A stretch of 64,000 bases of DNA, taken from positions 62,001 through 126,000 of the forward strand of contig NZ_BJXJ01000003.1 of NCBI RefSeq assembly GCF_007990935.1. The letters run 5' to 3'. The position numbers and the translations under genes were made by a program. The notes under the pieces are model-generated. The model was not told where the DNA came from, searched no databases, and was given only the letters and a program-made list of their open reading frames with translations. Below, one piece after another: positions 36,097-45,256 of this stretch (positions within the stretch are counted from its first letter, which is position 1; every line of letters begins with the position of its first letter). The DNA is from Vibrio sagamiensis NBRC 104589. Lineage in GTDB: Bacteria > Pseudomonadota > Gammaproteobacteria > Enterobacterales > Vibrionaceae.

Positions 36097-37665
36097 TTAT
36101 TTTTCTTTACGGATGAGATAATCAAATGCGCCTAGGCTTGCTTTTGCACCTTCGCCCATCGCAATGATGATCTGTTTGTAAGGAACAGTTGTTGCGTCAC
36201 CCGCTGCAAACACACCTTCAAGACTAGTATCGCCACGGCTACCGACTGTAATTTCGCCGCGCTCAGATAGGGCTACTTCTGAATCTTTTAGCCATTCAGT
36301 GTTGGGTACTAGACCGATTTGAACAAAGATACCTGACAGTTCAATTTCTTTGATTTCATCCGTGTTGCGATCTCTGTATTTCAAGCTTGTTACTCGATTA
36401 CCGTCGCCCATTACTTCTGTAGTTTGCGCCATTGTTATAATGTCTACGTTTGACAATGAGTTCGCTTTGTCGATAAGCACTTGGTCTGCGCGAAGTACGT
36501 CTGCAAATTCAAGAACCGTTACGTGTTCTACGATACCTGCAAGGTCGATAGCAGCTTCGATACCTGAGTTACCGCCACCAATAACCGCGGTTTTCTTGCC
36601 TTTGAACAGTGGACCGTCACAGTGTGGGCAGTACGCGACGCCTTTGTTGCGATATTCCTGCTCACCCGGAACATTCATTTCACGCCAGCGTGCTCCTGGG
36701 CTTAGGATAACACTCTTACTTTTCAGCGTTGCACCACTTTCAAGTTGGATGTGAATCAAACCATCTTCTGTGTGTGCTGCACCCATTAGTTTCTCAGCTT
36801 GTTGCTCTGTCACTACGTCTACGTTGTATTCCTTTAGATGTTCCGCTAGGTCAGTTGCCAGTTTTGGACCTTCAGTGCGTTTTACCGAAATGAAGTTCTC
36901 AATTGCCATGGTGTCCATAACTTGACCACCAAAGCGCTTAGCAACAACGCCAGTGCGAATACCTTTACGAGCAGCGTATAGAGCAGCTGCGCTACCACCA
37001 GGACCACCGCCGACAACAAGTACGTCGTATGGGTCTTTTTCGCTCAGTGCTTTTGCCGCTTTCTCGCTCGCGCTGTCATCGACTTTGTTTAGAATTTCAG
37101 TCAGAGACATACGACCTTGACCCAATAGCTCACCGTTTACGAATACACTTGGTACGGCCATGATGTCGCGTTGTTTCACTTCATCTTGGAACAAGCCACC
37201 GTCGATCATGGTTGTTTTTATTTTCGGGTTGATCGCCGCCATCATGTTGAACGCTTGAACAACGTCCGGACAGTTTTGGCACGACAGTGAAATGAAGATT
37301 TCTACTTCTAGATCTTTGTCTAGTGCTGCGATTTGCTCGATCACTTCTGGTTCTAGTTTGATTGGGTGACCGCCAGAGTGAAGCAGTGCCAATACTAGAG
37401 AGGTAAATTCGTGACCCATTGGCAAACCTGCAAAGCGTAGAGCTGTGCCTTTAGCTGGGTTAGTTACCGCCATCACTGGTTTACGTGCGCTTGCATCGTC
37501 GTCACGCTCGACGGTGATTAGGTCGCTCATCTCCGCGATTTGGTTAGCCAGAGACAAAATGTCATTCGATGCTTTGCTTTCATCTAGACTAACCACTAAA
37601 CGAACGTCTTCTTTTACATTAGCCAGATATTGTTTGAGTTGTTGTTGGATCGCTTGGTCTAACAT
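36097..37665 (-). CDS. ahpF: Alkyl hydroperoxide reductase subunit F
   Basis: AhpF passes electrons from NADH to AhpC through FAD and two disulfides. The 522-residue protein has the N-terminal tandem thioredoxin-like domains with SCQNCPDVV, the FAD motif [19 protein letters not shown] near residue 215, the redox pair CPHCDGP near residue 345, the NADH motif [16 protein letters not shown], and [10 protein letters not shown] near the end. I start at ATG 37665 ([13 protein letters not shown]), the family start, with AAGG upstream, not the in-frame codon at 37734. It follows ahpC after a gap with a hairpin. Confidence 0.96.
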   Translation of the reverse strand: MLDQAIQQQLKQYLANVKEDVRLVVSLDESKASNDILSLANQIAEMSDLITVERDDDASARKPVMAVTNPAKGTALRFAGLPMGHEFTSLVLALLHSGGHPIKLEPEVIEQIAALDKDLEVEIFISLSCQNCPDVVQAFNMMAAINPKIKTTMIDGGLFQDEVKQRDIMAVPSVFVNGELLGQGRMSLTEILNKVDDSASEKAAKALSEKDPYDVLVVGGGPGGSAAALYAARKGIRTGVVAKRFGGQVMDTMAIENFISVKRTEGPKLATDLAEHLKEYNVDVVTEQQAEKLMGAAHTEDGLIHIQLESGATLKSKSVILSPGARWREMNVPGEQEYRNKGVAYCPHCDGPLFKGKKTAVIGGGNSGIEAAIDLAGIVEHVTVLEFADVLRADQVLIDKANSLSNVDIITMAQTTEVMGDGNRVTSLKYRDRNTDEIKEIELSGIFVQIGLVPNTEWLKDSEVALSERGEITVGSRGDTSLEGVFAAGDATTVPYKQIIIAMGEGAKASLGAFDYLIRKEK

Positions 37666-37783
37666 GGTTGTTACTACCTTAATTAAAACTAAAAAGTGGT
37701 TACTGTAGATAAAACCTGAGGGGGGAGAGGGCAAATCAGGCAGAAGGTCGTCAAGGTATCTAACCTGAAGTGCTCTCTCATTC

Positions 37784-37824
37784 AGTTCTAATCAGAAAAA
37801 AGAAATCGGTAACTGATTAGAACT
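37784..37824 (-). promoter_or_regulatory. Intercistronic hairpin between ahpC and ahpF
   Basis: AGTTCTAATCAG and CTGATTAGAACT are perfect 12-bp arms around a 17-base loop, just after the ahpC stop. No clean T-run follows, so partial termination or RNA stabilisation, giving more AhpC than AhpF, is plausible. Confidence 0.6.
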
Positions 37825-37838
37825 TAAATTTCAGTGGC

Positions 37839-38396
37839 TTAGATTTTGCCAACTAAGTCTAATGATGGCGCTAGTGTTTCTTCACCTTCTTTCCATTTTG
37901 CTGGGCAAACTTCGCCTGGGTGCGCTGCTACGTATTGAGCTGCTTTCACTTTACGTAGCAGGTCTTCTGCGTCACGACCGATACCTTCAGCAGTGATTTC
38001 CATTGCTTGGATAGTACCTTCTGGGTCGATTAGGAACGTTGCACGGTCTGCAAGACCTTGACCTTCACGCATCACACCAAAGTTGTTTGTGATGTTGCCT
38101 GTTTGGTCGCCAAGCATGTAGTACTGAATCTTACCGATTGTGTCTGAGCTGTCGTGCCATGCTTTGTGAGTGAAGTGTGTGTCAGTTGATACTGAGTAAA
38201 CTTCTACGCCACGTTTTTGTAGCTCTTCGTAGTGGTCTGCTAGGTCGCCCAGTTCTGTTGGACATACAAACGTAAAGTCTGCTGGGTAGAAGAAGAATAC
38301 GGCCCATTTACCTAGAACGTCTTGTTCTGTTACTTCAACGAATTCGCCGTTTTTGTACGCTGTAGCTGCAAATGGTTTGATTTGAGTATTAATCAT
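37839..38396 (-). CDS. ahpC: Alkyl hydroperoxide reductase subunit C (peroxiredoxin)
   Basis: AhpC reduces hydrogen peroxide, organic peroxides and peroxynitrite. The 185-residue protein has the peroxidatic Cys45 in [13 protein letters not shown] and the resolving Cys in [10 protein letters not shown], the pattern of typical 2-Cys peroxiredoxins. It lies upstream of ahpF on the same strand, and its promoter region carries an OxyR site. Confidence 0.97.
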   Translation of the reverse strand: MINTQIKPFAATAYKNGEFVEVTEQDVLGKWAVFFFYPADFTFVCPTELGDLADHYEELQKRGVEVYSVSTDTHFTHKAWHDSSDTIGKIQYYMLGDQTGNITNNFGVMREGQGLADRATFLIDPEGTIQAMEITAEGIGRDAEDLLRKVKAAQYVAAHPGEVCPAKWKEGEETLAPSLDLVGKI

Positions 38397-38479
38397 AATT
38401 TACTTTCCTTTGAATGCTTTAAGCTGAGATGTTTGTTGCTTTCGGAAAGTATATTCTCATCGGAGTGTGTTTAAGGGAA

Positions 38480-38516
38480 ATTGATTGAAGCTATCTTATT
38501 GATAGCTTCTTCCTAT
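38480..38516. promoter_or_regulatory. OxyR binding site before ahpC
   Basis: The consensus is ATAGnTnnnAnCTAT-N7-ATAGnTnnnAnCTAT. Here the first half reads ATTGATTGAAGCTAT, the spacer has seven bases, and the second half reads ATAGCTTCTTCCTAT, so 18 of 20 defined positions match. It lies about 85 bases upstream of the ahpC start. The remaining ~300 bases of the 38397-38816 gap show no recognisable gene. Confidence 0.8.
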
Positions 38517-38816
38517 TTAGCAAAGTAGGAGTGAAGGGAAATAAAAATGTTATATGCCCAAGTGCCCCCAATATATCTGATTCAGAGCAAGATCACTGAG
38601 TTGAGTTTAAAGAAGACAACTCAGTGGAATAGCAAACTCTTTCCAAGTTGTCTGATACAAGAAATCGGCTGACTAATATGCTTTCAAGGGCGAGCCTACT
38701 TAGCTCTTATACTTTGTTAACAATTCTCAATGTAGGCTTCCTATATCTACTAATCGTCACTGCGCCAGAGAGCTAAGGTCGTCTCTCGATATTTCATTAA
38801 CTTTTAACTATCTTTG

Positions 38817-40394
38817 CTAGTAGTCAGGCTCAGCTTGGTGTTTTTTTAGTAAGCGATAATTAGTAATTTCACCCTTCTGTATTTTGGCCAAATAGTCTTG
38901 TATTTCTTGTTTGACAATCGGTGCGTAAAAATAAAGTCCAAGCACGTTAGGTAAGGCAATAAGAAAGACTAATGCATCAGAAAATTGCAATACAGCGTCA
39001 AGTTGTATCATGCTGCCAAGGACGATAAAACTGCAAAATATCAGTTTAAAAATGTTTTGGGTCAAGGCTTGTTCACCAAATAGATAAGTCCAGCCTTTTA
39101 AGCCGTAATAAGACCAAGCAATGGTGGTTGAAAAAGCAAATAGTAAAGCAGCAATCGCAAGAGGATAAGGAGCCCAAGCTAAATGGTAAGCAAACACAGC
39201 AGAGGTTAACTCAATTCCAATCAGGTCACTATTGATGAGACCTGTCGGGTAAGCGGTTGAAATAATGACTAGTGCACTCAAACTGCAAATGATAATGGTG
39301 TCAATTAAAGGCTCAAATAATGACACTAAGCCTTCCGATGCGGGTTCATTGGTTTGAACGGCAGAATGAGCAATCGAAGAGGAGCCAATGCCTGCTTCAT
39401 TAGAGAAAACCGCGCGTTGAAAACCAACAATAAGTGCCCCTATTGCTCCACCAGTGACGCTTTCTGTTGTAAAGGCACTGGAAACAATCAAGGCACAGGC
39501 TGCGGGAAGGTGTTGCGCACTCATCATCAAAATTACGCATGCAGAAACAACGTAAAGGAAGGCCATAATAGGGACCAATTTTGCGGTAACTTTGGCAATA
39601 GAACGTATACCACCGAGAATAACTAATGAAACTAAAAGCGCCATGAAAATACCAAACAGCCAACCTTTATCAGAAAAAAAACTCTCATTACCTCCCGTGA
39701 CAGTTAACAGTTGGGCATAAGCCTGATTAGACTGAAACATATTACCGATTCCCAAACATCCTATCACTAGAGCAAAGGCGTAAAATCCTCCTAAGCACTT
39801 TCCCAGTGTTGGCAAATTACGTTGTTTGAGAAAATGTTCAAGGTAAAACATTGGCCCACCTGAAATGCTCCCATCAGAGTTTACCCTACGGTACTTAACT
39901 CCCAAGGTACATTCTACTAATTTAGTCGACATACTGAGAAATCCTGCGACGATGAGCCAGAAAGTGGCGCCAGGTCCACCTAAACTTATTGCCACAGCAA
40001 CTCCACCAATATTACCGATACCCACAGTGCCTGACACTGCCGTTGCAACGGCTTGGAAGTGAGAGATTTCTCCTGTTGCGTTAGGATCACTATAGTCACC
40101 ACGAATCAGACGAAAAGCGATAGGTAAACCTCTTAAATTCATAAAACCGAGGTAGAAAGTGAAGAATATGCCAGCAATGCTGAGCCATAAAACGATCAGA
40201 GGGGCAGGGAAGCCAAATAAGCTTATTTTGTAAAAGATAATAGAAGATAACCACTCTGTTAAGGGTGATATCCAAATATTAACTTTATCATCAATGGTCA
40301 TATCAAGCGCACCAGCAGAAACTGTGCAAGGTATAGTCATCATAATTAAATAAAAGCAGAGTTGACGAGGATCTCTTAATGACATTTTTAGCAT
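38817..40394 (-). CDS. AGCS-family sodium:amino acid symporter
   Basis: The 525-residue protein has a cleavable-looking N-terminus and about ten to eleven membrane helices. Family marks include FQAVATAVSGTVGIGNIGGV, GPGATFWLIVAGFLSMSTK, YRRVNSDGSISGGPMFYLE, and GFQRAVFSNEAGIGSSSIAH. AGCS proteins import alanine or glycine with Na+. It is divergent from a MocR-type regulator, with an aminotransferase and an aldehyde dehydrogenase next door, so it may import the substrate of that pathway (an omega-amino acid or an amino sulfonate) rather than alanine. Confidence 0.88.
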   Translation of the reverse strand: MLKMSLRDPRQLCFYLIMMTIPCTVSAGALDMTIDDKVNIWISPLTEWLSSIIFYKISLFGFPAPLIVLWLSIAGIFFTFYLGFMNLRGLPIAFRLIRGDYSDPNATGEISHFQAVATAVSGTVGIGNIGGVAVAISLGGPGATFWLIVAGFLSMSTKLVECTLGVKYRRVNSDGSISGGPMFYLEHFLKQRNLPTLGKCLGGFYAFALVIGCLGIGNMFQSNQAYAQLLTVTGGNESFFSDKGWLFGIFMALLVSLVILGGIRSIAKVTAKLVPIMAFLYVVSACVILMMSAQHLPAACALIVSSAFTTESVTGGAIGALIVGFQRAVFSNEAGIGSSSIAHSAVQTNEPASEGLVSLFEPLIDTIIICSLSALVIISTAYPTGLINSDLIGIELTSAVFAYHLAWAPYPLAIAALLFAFSTTIAWSYYGLKGWTYLFGEQALTQNIFKLIFCSFIVLGSMIQLDAVLQFSDALVFLIALPNVLGLYFYAPIVKQEIQDYLAKIQKGEITNYRLLKKHQAEPDY

Positions 40395-40526
40395 ATATAG
40401 GGTTTATGATTGATGACTTTATTTAATGCATCATAAATAAAAGGTCGGATTACTCTTAGAGCCAGAGTTATGTTAATTATGGTGACAATATTGAAATACT
40501 TTATTAACAAATAAAGGAATTAGGTT

Positions 40527-42026
40527 GTGAAGCAGCTATTTTATATGGATTTTAAAGTGGGTATTAGTTTGCAAACGCAAATTAAAGAGATGCTTGTGAC
40601 GACCATTCTCGATGGACATATTAATACTGGTGATGCTTTACCTTCATGTCGTGAACTAGCGAAAACACTAGGGGTATCGAGAAATACGGTGGTTTTAGCT
40701 TACGATAAATTAATAGAAGAAGGTTATGTTATTGCACGTGAAAGAAAAGGTTTTTTTGTGCATTTGACTTTTAGTGAATGTCAGGCAAAGTCTAACCCAC
40801 CATCGAGCTTCTCGGGAGAGCAGCTGGATTGGTCGACTAAGCTGCGAATTAAGCCCTCTCATCAAGAACATTTAAAGAAACCGAAATCTTGGCGTGATTG
40901 TCAATTTCCTTTTATTTATGGACAACCTGATTGTGATTTTTTTCCCATAAGAGAGTGGAGAGAGTCTGTCCTTAGGACAACACAGAGCATACAAACTAAA
41001 GCATGGTTAAAAGATGACGTGGATAAAGATGACCCGTTACTCATTGAACAACTGAGAACACGTATCTTAGCTCGTAGAGGTGTACGCTGCCATCAGGATG
41101 AAATTTTGCTTACAGTGGGGACGCAGCATTGTTTATTCATGCTAAGTCAACTTATTGGAGGCAAAGGTGTACGTTTAGGGGTTGAAAATCCTGGTTATCC
41201 TGATGCTCGGCATATTTTTGAACTCAACCAAACTGACCTATGCCCTTTACCTATCGATCATGAAGGTTTGATAATTAATGATTTAATTGACGATTGTGAT
41301 TGCTTATTTGTTACGCCAAGTCATCAATCACCTTCGACAGTCACTTTACCGCTAAAAAGACGTTTAGCATTATTAGATAAAGCAAAACACAACGATATCG
41401 TTATTATTGAAGATGACTATGAATGTGAGCTTAACTTCTACAATACACCAACGCCGGCATTAAAAAGCTTGGATAAAGATGGGCGAGTGATTTACGTTGG
41501 TAGTTTATCGAAGACATTGGCACCAGGCTTGAGATTGGGATATATGGTCGCCCCTGCTGATTTAATAACAGAAGCACGAGCATTGAGGCGCTTGATGATG
41601 CGACATACACCAGCTAACAACCAAAGAGCATTGGCTTTTTTTCTGGCTAGCGGACATCACGATACGATGGTATATCGTTTGAAGCAGCGTTATGTTGAGC
41701 GGGCTGAATGTTTACAGAATGCTTTGAATCAATGGTTGCCTGAAGTGACGATTGCCCCATTTTTGGGAGGAAGTTCAGTCTGGTTGAAGGGACCGAAGGG
41801 GATGGATAGTAAACTTCTACAACAAGAAGCACTTAAGAAGGGGGTATTTATTGAAACAGGCTACGAACATTTTTATGGCTCTTATCCGTTAGAAGATGCA
41901 AAACGCTATTTCCGCTTGGGGTTTTCTTTGATTAAAACGGATGACATTTTTCTTGGCATCCGTTTATTATCACAAGCGATGGAGCGAACTGTGTCTGATG
42001 TTCGCTTTGCTGAGCTCAGTGTTTAG
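40527..42026 (+). CDS. MocR/TauR-type GntR regulator with aminotransferase-like domain
   Basis: The 499-residue protein has an N-terminal GntR winged helix (SLQTQIKEML to GVSRNTVVLAYDKLIEEGYV, about residues 12-75) and a class I aminotransferase-like domain from about residue 110. SLSKTLAPGLRLGYMVAP contains the PLP-binding Lys position. Members such as GabR, TauR and PdxR sense an amino compound with PLP. The GTG start is preceded by AAAGGAATTAGG. The gene is divergent from the symporter, and its stop abuts the stop of the aminotransferase gene with no gap, so it likely controls this locus. Confidence 0.88.
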   Translation: MKQLFYMDFKVGISLQTQIKEMLVTTILDGHINTGDALPSCRELAKTLGVSRNTVVLAYDKLIEEGYVIARERKGFFVHLTFSECQAKSNPPSSFSGEQLDWSTKLRIKPSHQEHLKKPKSWRDCQFPFIYGQPDCDFFPIREWRESVLRTTQSIQTKAWLKDDVDKDDPLLIEQLRTRILARRGVRCHQDEILLTVGTQHCLFMLSQLIGGKGVRLGVENPGYPDARHIFELNQTDLCPLPIDHEGLIINDLIDDCDCLFVTPSHQSPSTVTLPLKRRLALLDKAKHNDIVIIEDDYECELNFYNTPTPALKSLDKDGRVIYVGSLSKTLAPGLRLGYMVAPADLITEARALRRLMMRHTPANNQRALAFFLASGHHDTMVYRLKQRYVERAECLQNALNQWLPEVTIAPFLGGSSVWLKGPKGMDSKLLQQEALKKGVFIETGYEHFYGSYPLEDAKRYFRLGFSLIKTDDIFLGIRLLSQAMERTVSDVRFAELSV

Positions 42027-43427
42027 TTAATTACACGCCATGCTTTCAGGTGGCAGTAACATTAAGTCCTTCTCGATTTCTGAGAGTGCTTTATCGATGC
42101 TTTGAACCATAATATCTATTTCATATTTCTGAGTGATTAGCGCAGGACTGAGGCAAAGGGTGTTATTAAAGGAGCTGAATGAACGATTTGTTCGACCAAT
42201 GATCACGCCTGAGCCCATACAATGTGCGACCACCGCTGCTGCAATACTTTCATCGACAGGCTGCTTGCTTTGCTTGTTTTGTACTAATTCAATACCAACA
42301 AAAAGACCTTTACCTCGAACGTCACCGATCAATGGGTGTTTTCCTTTTAACTTGATCATTTGTGACTTAAGATAATCACCCTGAATCTGCGCATTTTCAA
42401 CTAAGTGTTCTCGCTCGATTATCTCGAGATTGACAAGGGCTGCAGTTGGACCAGCTGTACATCCACCGAAGGTTGAGATATCACGAAAGTAATCCATGCG
42501 CTGGTTGGTATCTTTATCATGAATCATCTGATAAACACGTTCTGTAGTCACGGTGCAGGATATTGCCGCATAGCCAGATGCCAACCCCTTGGCCATGGTT
42601 ACAATGTCCGGTTCAATGCCATAGTGTTGATAGCCAAACCAAGCACCTGTTCTTCCTAAGCCGCATACAACTTCATCGATATGGAGCAGCACATCATATT
42701 GACGGCAAATTTCCTGAATGCGTTGCCAATAGCCACTAGGTGCTTCTATGACTCCACCACCTGCTGTGATAGGCTCCAAACAAATTGCACCAACGGTTTC
42801 AGGCCCTTCTTGTAAAATAATTCTTTCTACTTCATTTGCGGCTTTAAGGCCATAATCTTCAATATCTCCCCATTGTGAGCGATATTGACAGCAATGAGGT
42901 ACTTCAATAAAGCCAGGAGTAAAAGGGCCATATTGTTGCCTCCTTTCCTCTTGTCCTGTCGCACTTAAACAACTGATAGTGGTACCATGGTAATCACGTT
43001 CGCGATATAAAATTTTGTATTTCTTACCACCAAACTTTTTGGCTGCAATTTGTCTTACCAATTTGAATGCTTTTTCATTGGCTTCAGAACCCGAGTTTGA
43101 ATAATAAACTCGGCTCATTCCAGGCATTTTTTCCAATAACTTGGTAGCAAATTGTGTCGCAGGTATATTGCTAAAAGACTGTGCAAAGTAATTCATTTTG
43201 ATTAATTGATCGCGAACCGCATTAGCGATCTCTTCTCTGCCGTAGCCAACATTAACCGACCAAACTCCTCCTGATACTGCATCTAGATATTGTTTGCCAT
43301 TGATATCCCACACATACATCCCTTCACCTCTTTCTATTGTCATTGGTAAGGCATGATCTGGTTTCATATGGTGCCACACATTATCAGAATCCCGTTTTAA
43401 AGGTGTTGAAGTGTTGGTGTCTTTCAT
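42027..43427 (-). CDS. Class III PLP aminotransferase, taurine-pyruvate aminotransferase-like
   Basis: The 466-residue protein has class III hallmarks: GVWSVNVGYGREEIANAV, YYSNSGSEANEKAFKLVRQ, ERDYHGTTISCLSATG, IDEVVCGLGRTGAWFG with the PLP-contact Asp, and MAKGLASGYAAIS with the PLP Lys. The N-terminal VWHHMKPDHALPM resembles taurine-pyruvate and omega-amino acid-pyruvate aminotransferases. I use ATG 43427, which has AAAGGG seven bases upstream. The product of such a reaction would be an aldehyde, which the divergent dehydrogenase gene could oxidise. The amino donor (taurine, hypotaurine, beta-alanine or GABA) is not decided by sequence. Confidence 0.85.
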   Translation of the reverse strand: MKDTNTSTPLKRDSDNVWHHMKPDHALPMTIERGEGMYVWDINGKQYLDAVSGGVWSVNVGYGREEIANAVRDQLIKMNYFAQSFSNIPATQFATKLLEKMPGMSRVYYSNSGSEANEKAFKLVRQIAAKKFGGKKYKILYRERDYHGTTISCLSATGQEERRQQYGPFTPGFIEVPHCCQYRSQWGDIEDYGLKAANEVERIILQEGPETVGAICLEPITAGGGVIEAPSGYWQRIQEICRQYDVLLHIDEVVCGLGRTGAWFGYQHYGIEPDIVTMAKGLASGYAAISCTVTTERVYQMIHDKDTNQRMDYFRDISTFGGCTAGPTAALVNLEIIEREHLVENAQIQGDYLKSQMIKLKGKHPLIGDVRGKGLFVGIELVQNKQSKQPVDESIAAAVVAHCMGSGVIIGRTNRSFSSFNNTLCLSPALITQKYEIDIMVQSIDKALSEIEKDLMLLPPESMACN

Positions 43428-43767
43428 AGCTGACCCTTTGTGTTCGTTATAAATATATTTAGGTATGACTCGCATTTAGAGATAACGACAGGTAAAAGCA
43501 GTAGACGTATTTGCCTGTTTATCTACTCGATCCTGTCGAGTCTACTCAGTTCAAGGCCATCATGACTAGGGCCAGATCAGAGTTGAATATAAGTCCAGAT
43601 CTGGCCCTAATGAAACGTTCTACTTGGCTCTAAGTGGCGGAGAAACTCTCTAATAAACTGAGAATTGTTTAGCTTGTTGGCCTTTAGGGATGAGAACGAT
43701 CTACTACCAAAGGTCATTGATTTCAATTCGTTCATTTGATTGTAAATAGTTAGAGATAGGAAAAATT

Positions 43768-45138
43768 ATGGCATCGTTTTTTCAGGTAGAAAATCCATAC
43801 AACCATGAGATTGTCGGGCAGTTTGAGTTTAGTCATTGGAAAGACATTGAGTACGGCCTATCCTTGCTCCGTAAAGGTCGCAAAACGCAAGCCACATTAA
43901 GAGCGTTTCAACGAGCAGATATACTGAATAAGTTGGCTGGCCTGTTGGAGACTCATGCTGAATCTTTAGCTAAAATAATTACAGCAGAAACAGGAAAAAC
44001 TATTTCAGATAGCCGTGTGGAACTTACCAGAGCAATCAATACAACCATCGCAAGCAGCGAAGAAGCAAGGCAGATACAAGGGGAGGTTCTGGATTCAGAT
44101 GCTTATGCTCCTGAACGTCGTCGAACTGGTATTGTTCGTTGGGCTCCAATTGGTACTGTTCTGTGCATTACTCCATTTAATTTCCCAATTAATATCGCTA
44201 TGCATAAAATTGGCCCTGCCTTTGCGGCGGGTAATCGAATTATTCTTAAGCCTGCCCCGATCAATTTTGCCTCAACTCAAAAATTAGTCTCTTTATGTTA
44301 TGAAGCTGGTATTCCTCAAGAGGTGTTACAAATCATGGTACCTGATCTTCCTGATATGGCTGAGTTGATCCGTCATTCTGATGTGAATGCGATCAATTTT
44401 ACGGGGGGACACCACGCCGCTGAGGCAATTTCAGCACAGGCGGGATATAAGAAAATGCTATTTGAACTAGGCGGCAGTGACCCATTAATTGTTATGCCCG
44501 ACGGGGATATTCAAGCTGCAGTCAATGTTGCTATTCAACAACGCTTTGCTACTGCAGGCCAACGTTGTACTGCAGCTAAGCGAATCTTTGTTCACCGTCA
44601 TGTTTACGCTGAATTTCGTGAAAAATTGATTAAGAATAGCGCTGAATTAAAAGTCGGTGATCCTTCACTTGAAGAGACGTTTGTTGGGCCTTTGGTCAAT
44701 AAAAAAGCGGCGGATCATATCCAGTCTGTTATCCAACAGACTGTAAAAATGGGGGCCACGATTGCTTTAGGAGGCCATCGAGAAGGTAATATTATCTTCC
44801 CAACAATACTTGAGCAGGTGCCGGATGAAAGCCCAATTATGTCGGAAGAAGTTTTTGGACCTGTGATACCTCTTCGCCAATTTGAAACCTTGGAAGATAT
44901 CATTCCAATCATAAATTGTAGTGAATATGGCTTACAGGCAGGTGTTTTTACCAAAGACCTAAATGTTATTCATCGTTTATATGATGAACTTGAGGTAGGG
45001 ACATTAGCCGTCAATGATGGTCCTGGTTTCCGGGCTGAACATTTCCCATTTGGTGGTGTAAAACATAGTGGGATCGGGCGTGAAGGAATAAAGTATGCGA
45101 TCCGTGAAATGTCAGTTATGAAAACTTTGGTGCTTTGA
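43768..45138 (+). CDS. NAD(P)-dependent aldehyde dehydrogenase
   Basis: The 456-residue protein has the ALDH landmarks: ITPFNFPINIAMHKIGPA, NFTGGHHAAEAIS at the Rossmann site, the general base Glu in LFELGGSDPL, and the catalytic Cys in ATAGQRCTAAKRI. It is shorter than typical betaine or succinate semialdehyde enzymes and resembles the sulfoacetaldehyde/lactaldehyde-type branch. Placed divergently from the aminotransferase, it likely oxidises the aldehyde made by it (sulfoacetaldehyde, if the amine is taurine). No sulfoacetaldehyde acetyltransferase (Xsc) gene is present in the window, which would fit use of the amino nitrogen only. Confidence 0.88.
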   Translation: MASFFQVENPYNHEIVGQFEFSHWKDIEYGLSLLRKGRKTQATLRAFQRADILNKLAGLLETHAESLAKIITAETGKTISDSRVELTRAINTTIASSEEARQIQGEVLDSDAYAPERRRTGIVRWAPIGTVLCITPFNFPINIAMHKIGPAFAAGNRIILKPAPINFASTQKLVSLCYEAGIPQEVLQIMVPDLPDMAELIRHSDVNAINFTGGHHAAEAISAQAGYKKMLFELGGSDPLIVMPDGDIQAAVNVAIQQRFATAGQRCTAAKRIFVHRHVYAEFREKLIKNSAELKVGDPSLEETFVGPLVNKKAADHIQSVIQQTVKMGATIALGGHREGNIIFPTILEQVPDESPIMSEEVFGPVIPLRQFETLEDIIPIINCSEYGLQAGVFTKDLNVIHRLYDELEVGTLAVNDGPGFRAEHFPFGGVKHSGIGREGIKYAIREMSVMKTLVL

Positions 45139-45178
45139 GCAAAGTAGCGTTACTCCGGTAAAGATCAATTCTTAACAA

Positions 45179-45209
45179 AACCACCTCTGAAGAGGTGGTT
45201 TTATTTTTT
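45179..45209. terminator. Intrinsic terminator after the aldehyde dehydrogenase gene
   Basis: AACCACCTC and GAGGTGGTT form a 9-bp stem around TGAA, followed by TTATTTTTT and preceded by AAAA, between convergent genes. Confidence 0.85.
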
Positions 45210-45256
45210 AAATAACCCCTATGTTTAGGTTGCTTACTGGCTTTTAGGCTTTTTTC

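Noticed and set aside
36350-37708. Plus-strand frames inside ahpF
   Set aside because: Antisense shadows of a well-conserved gene; no independent evidence.
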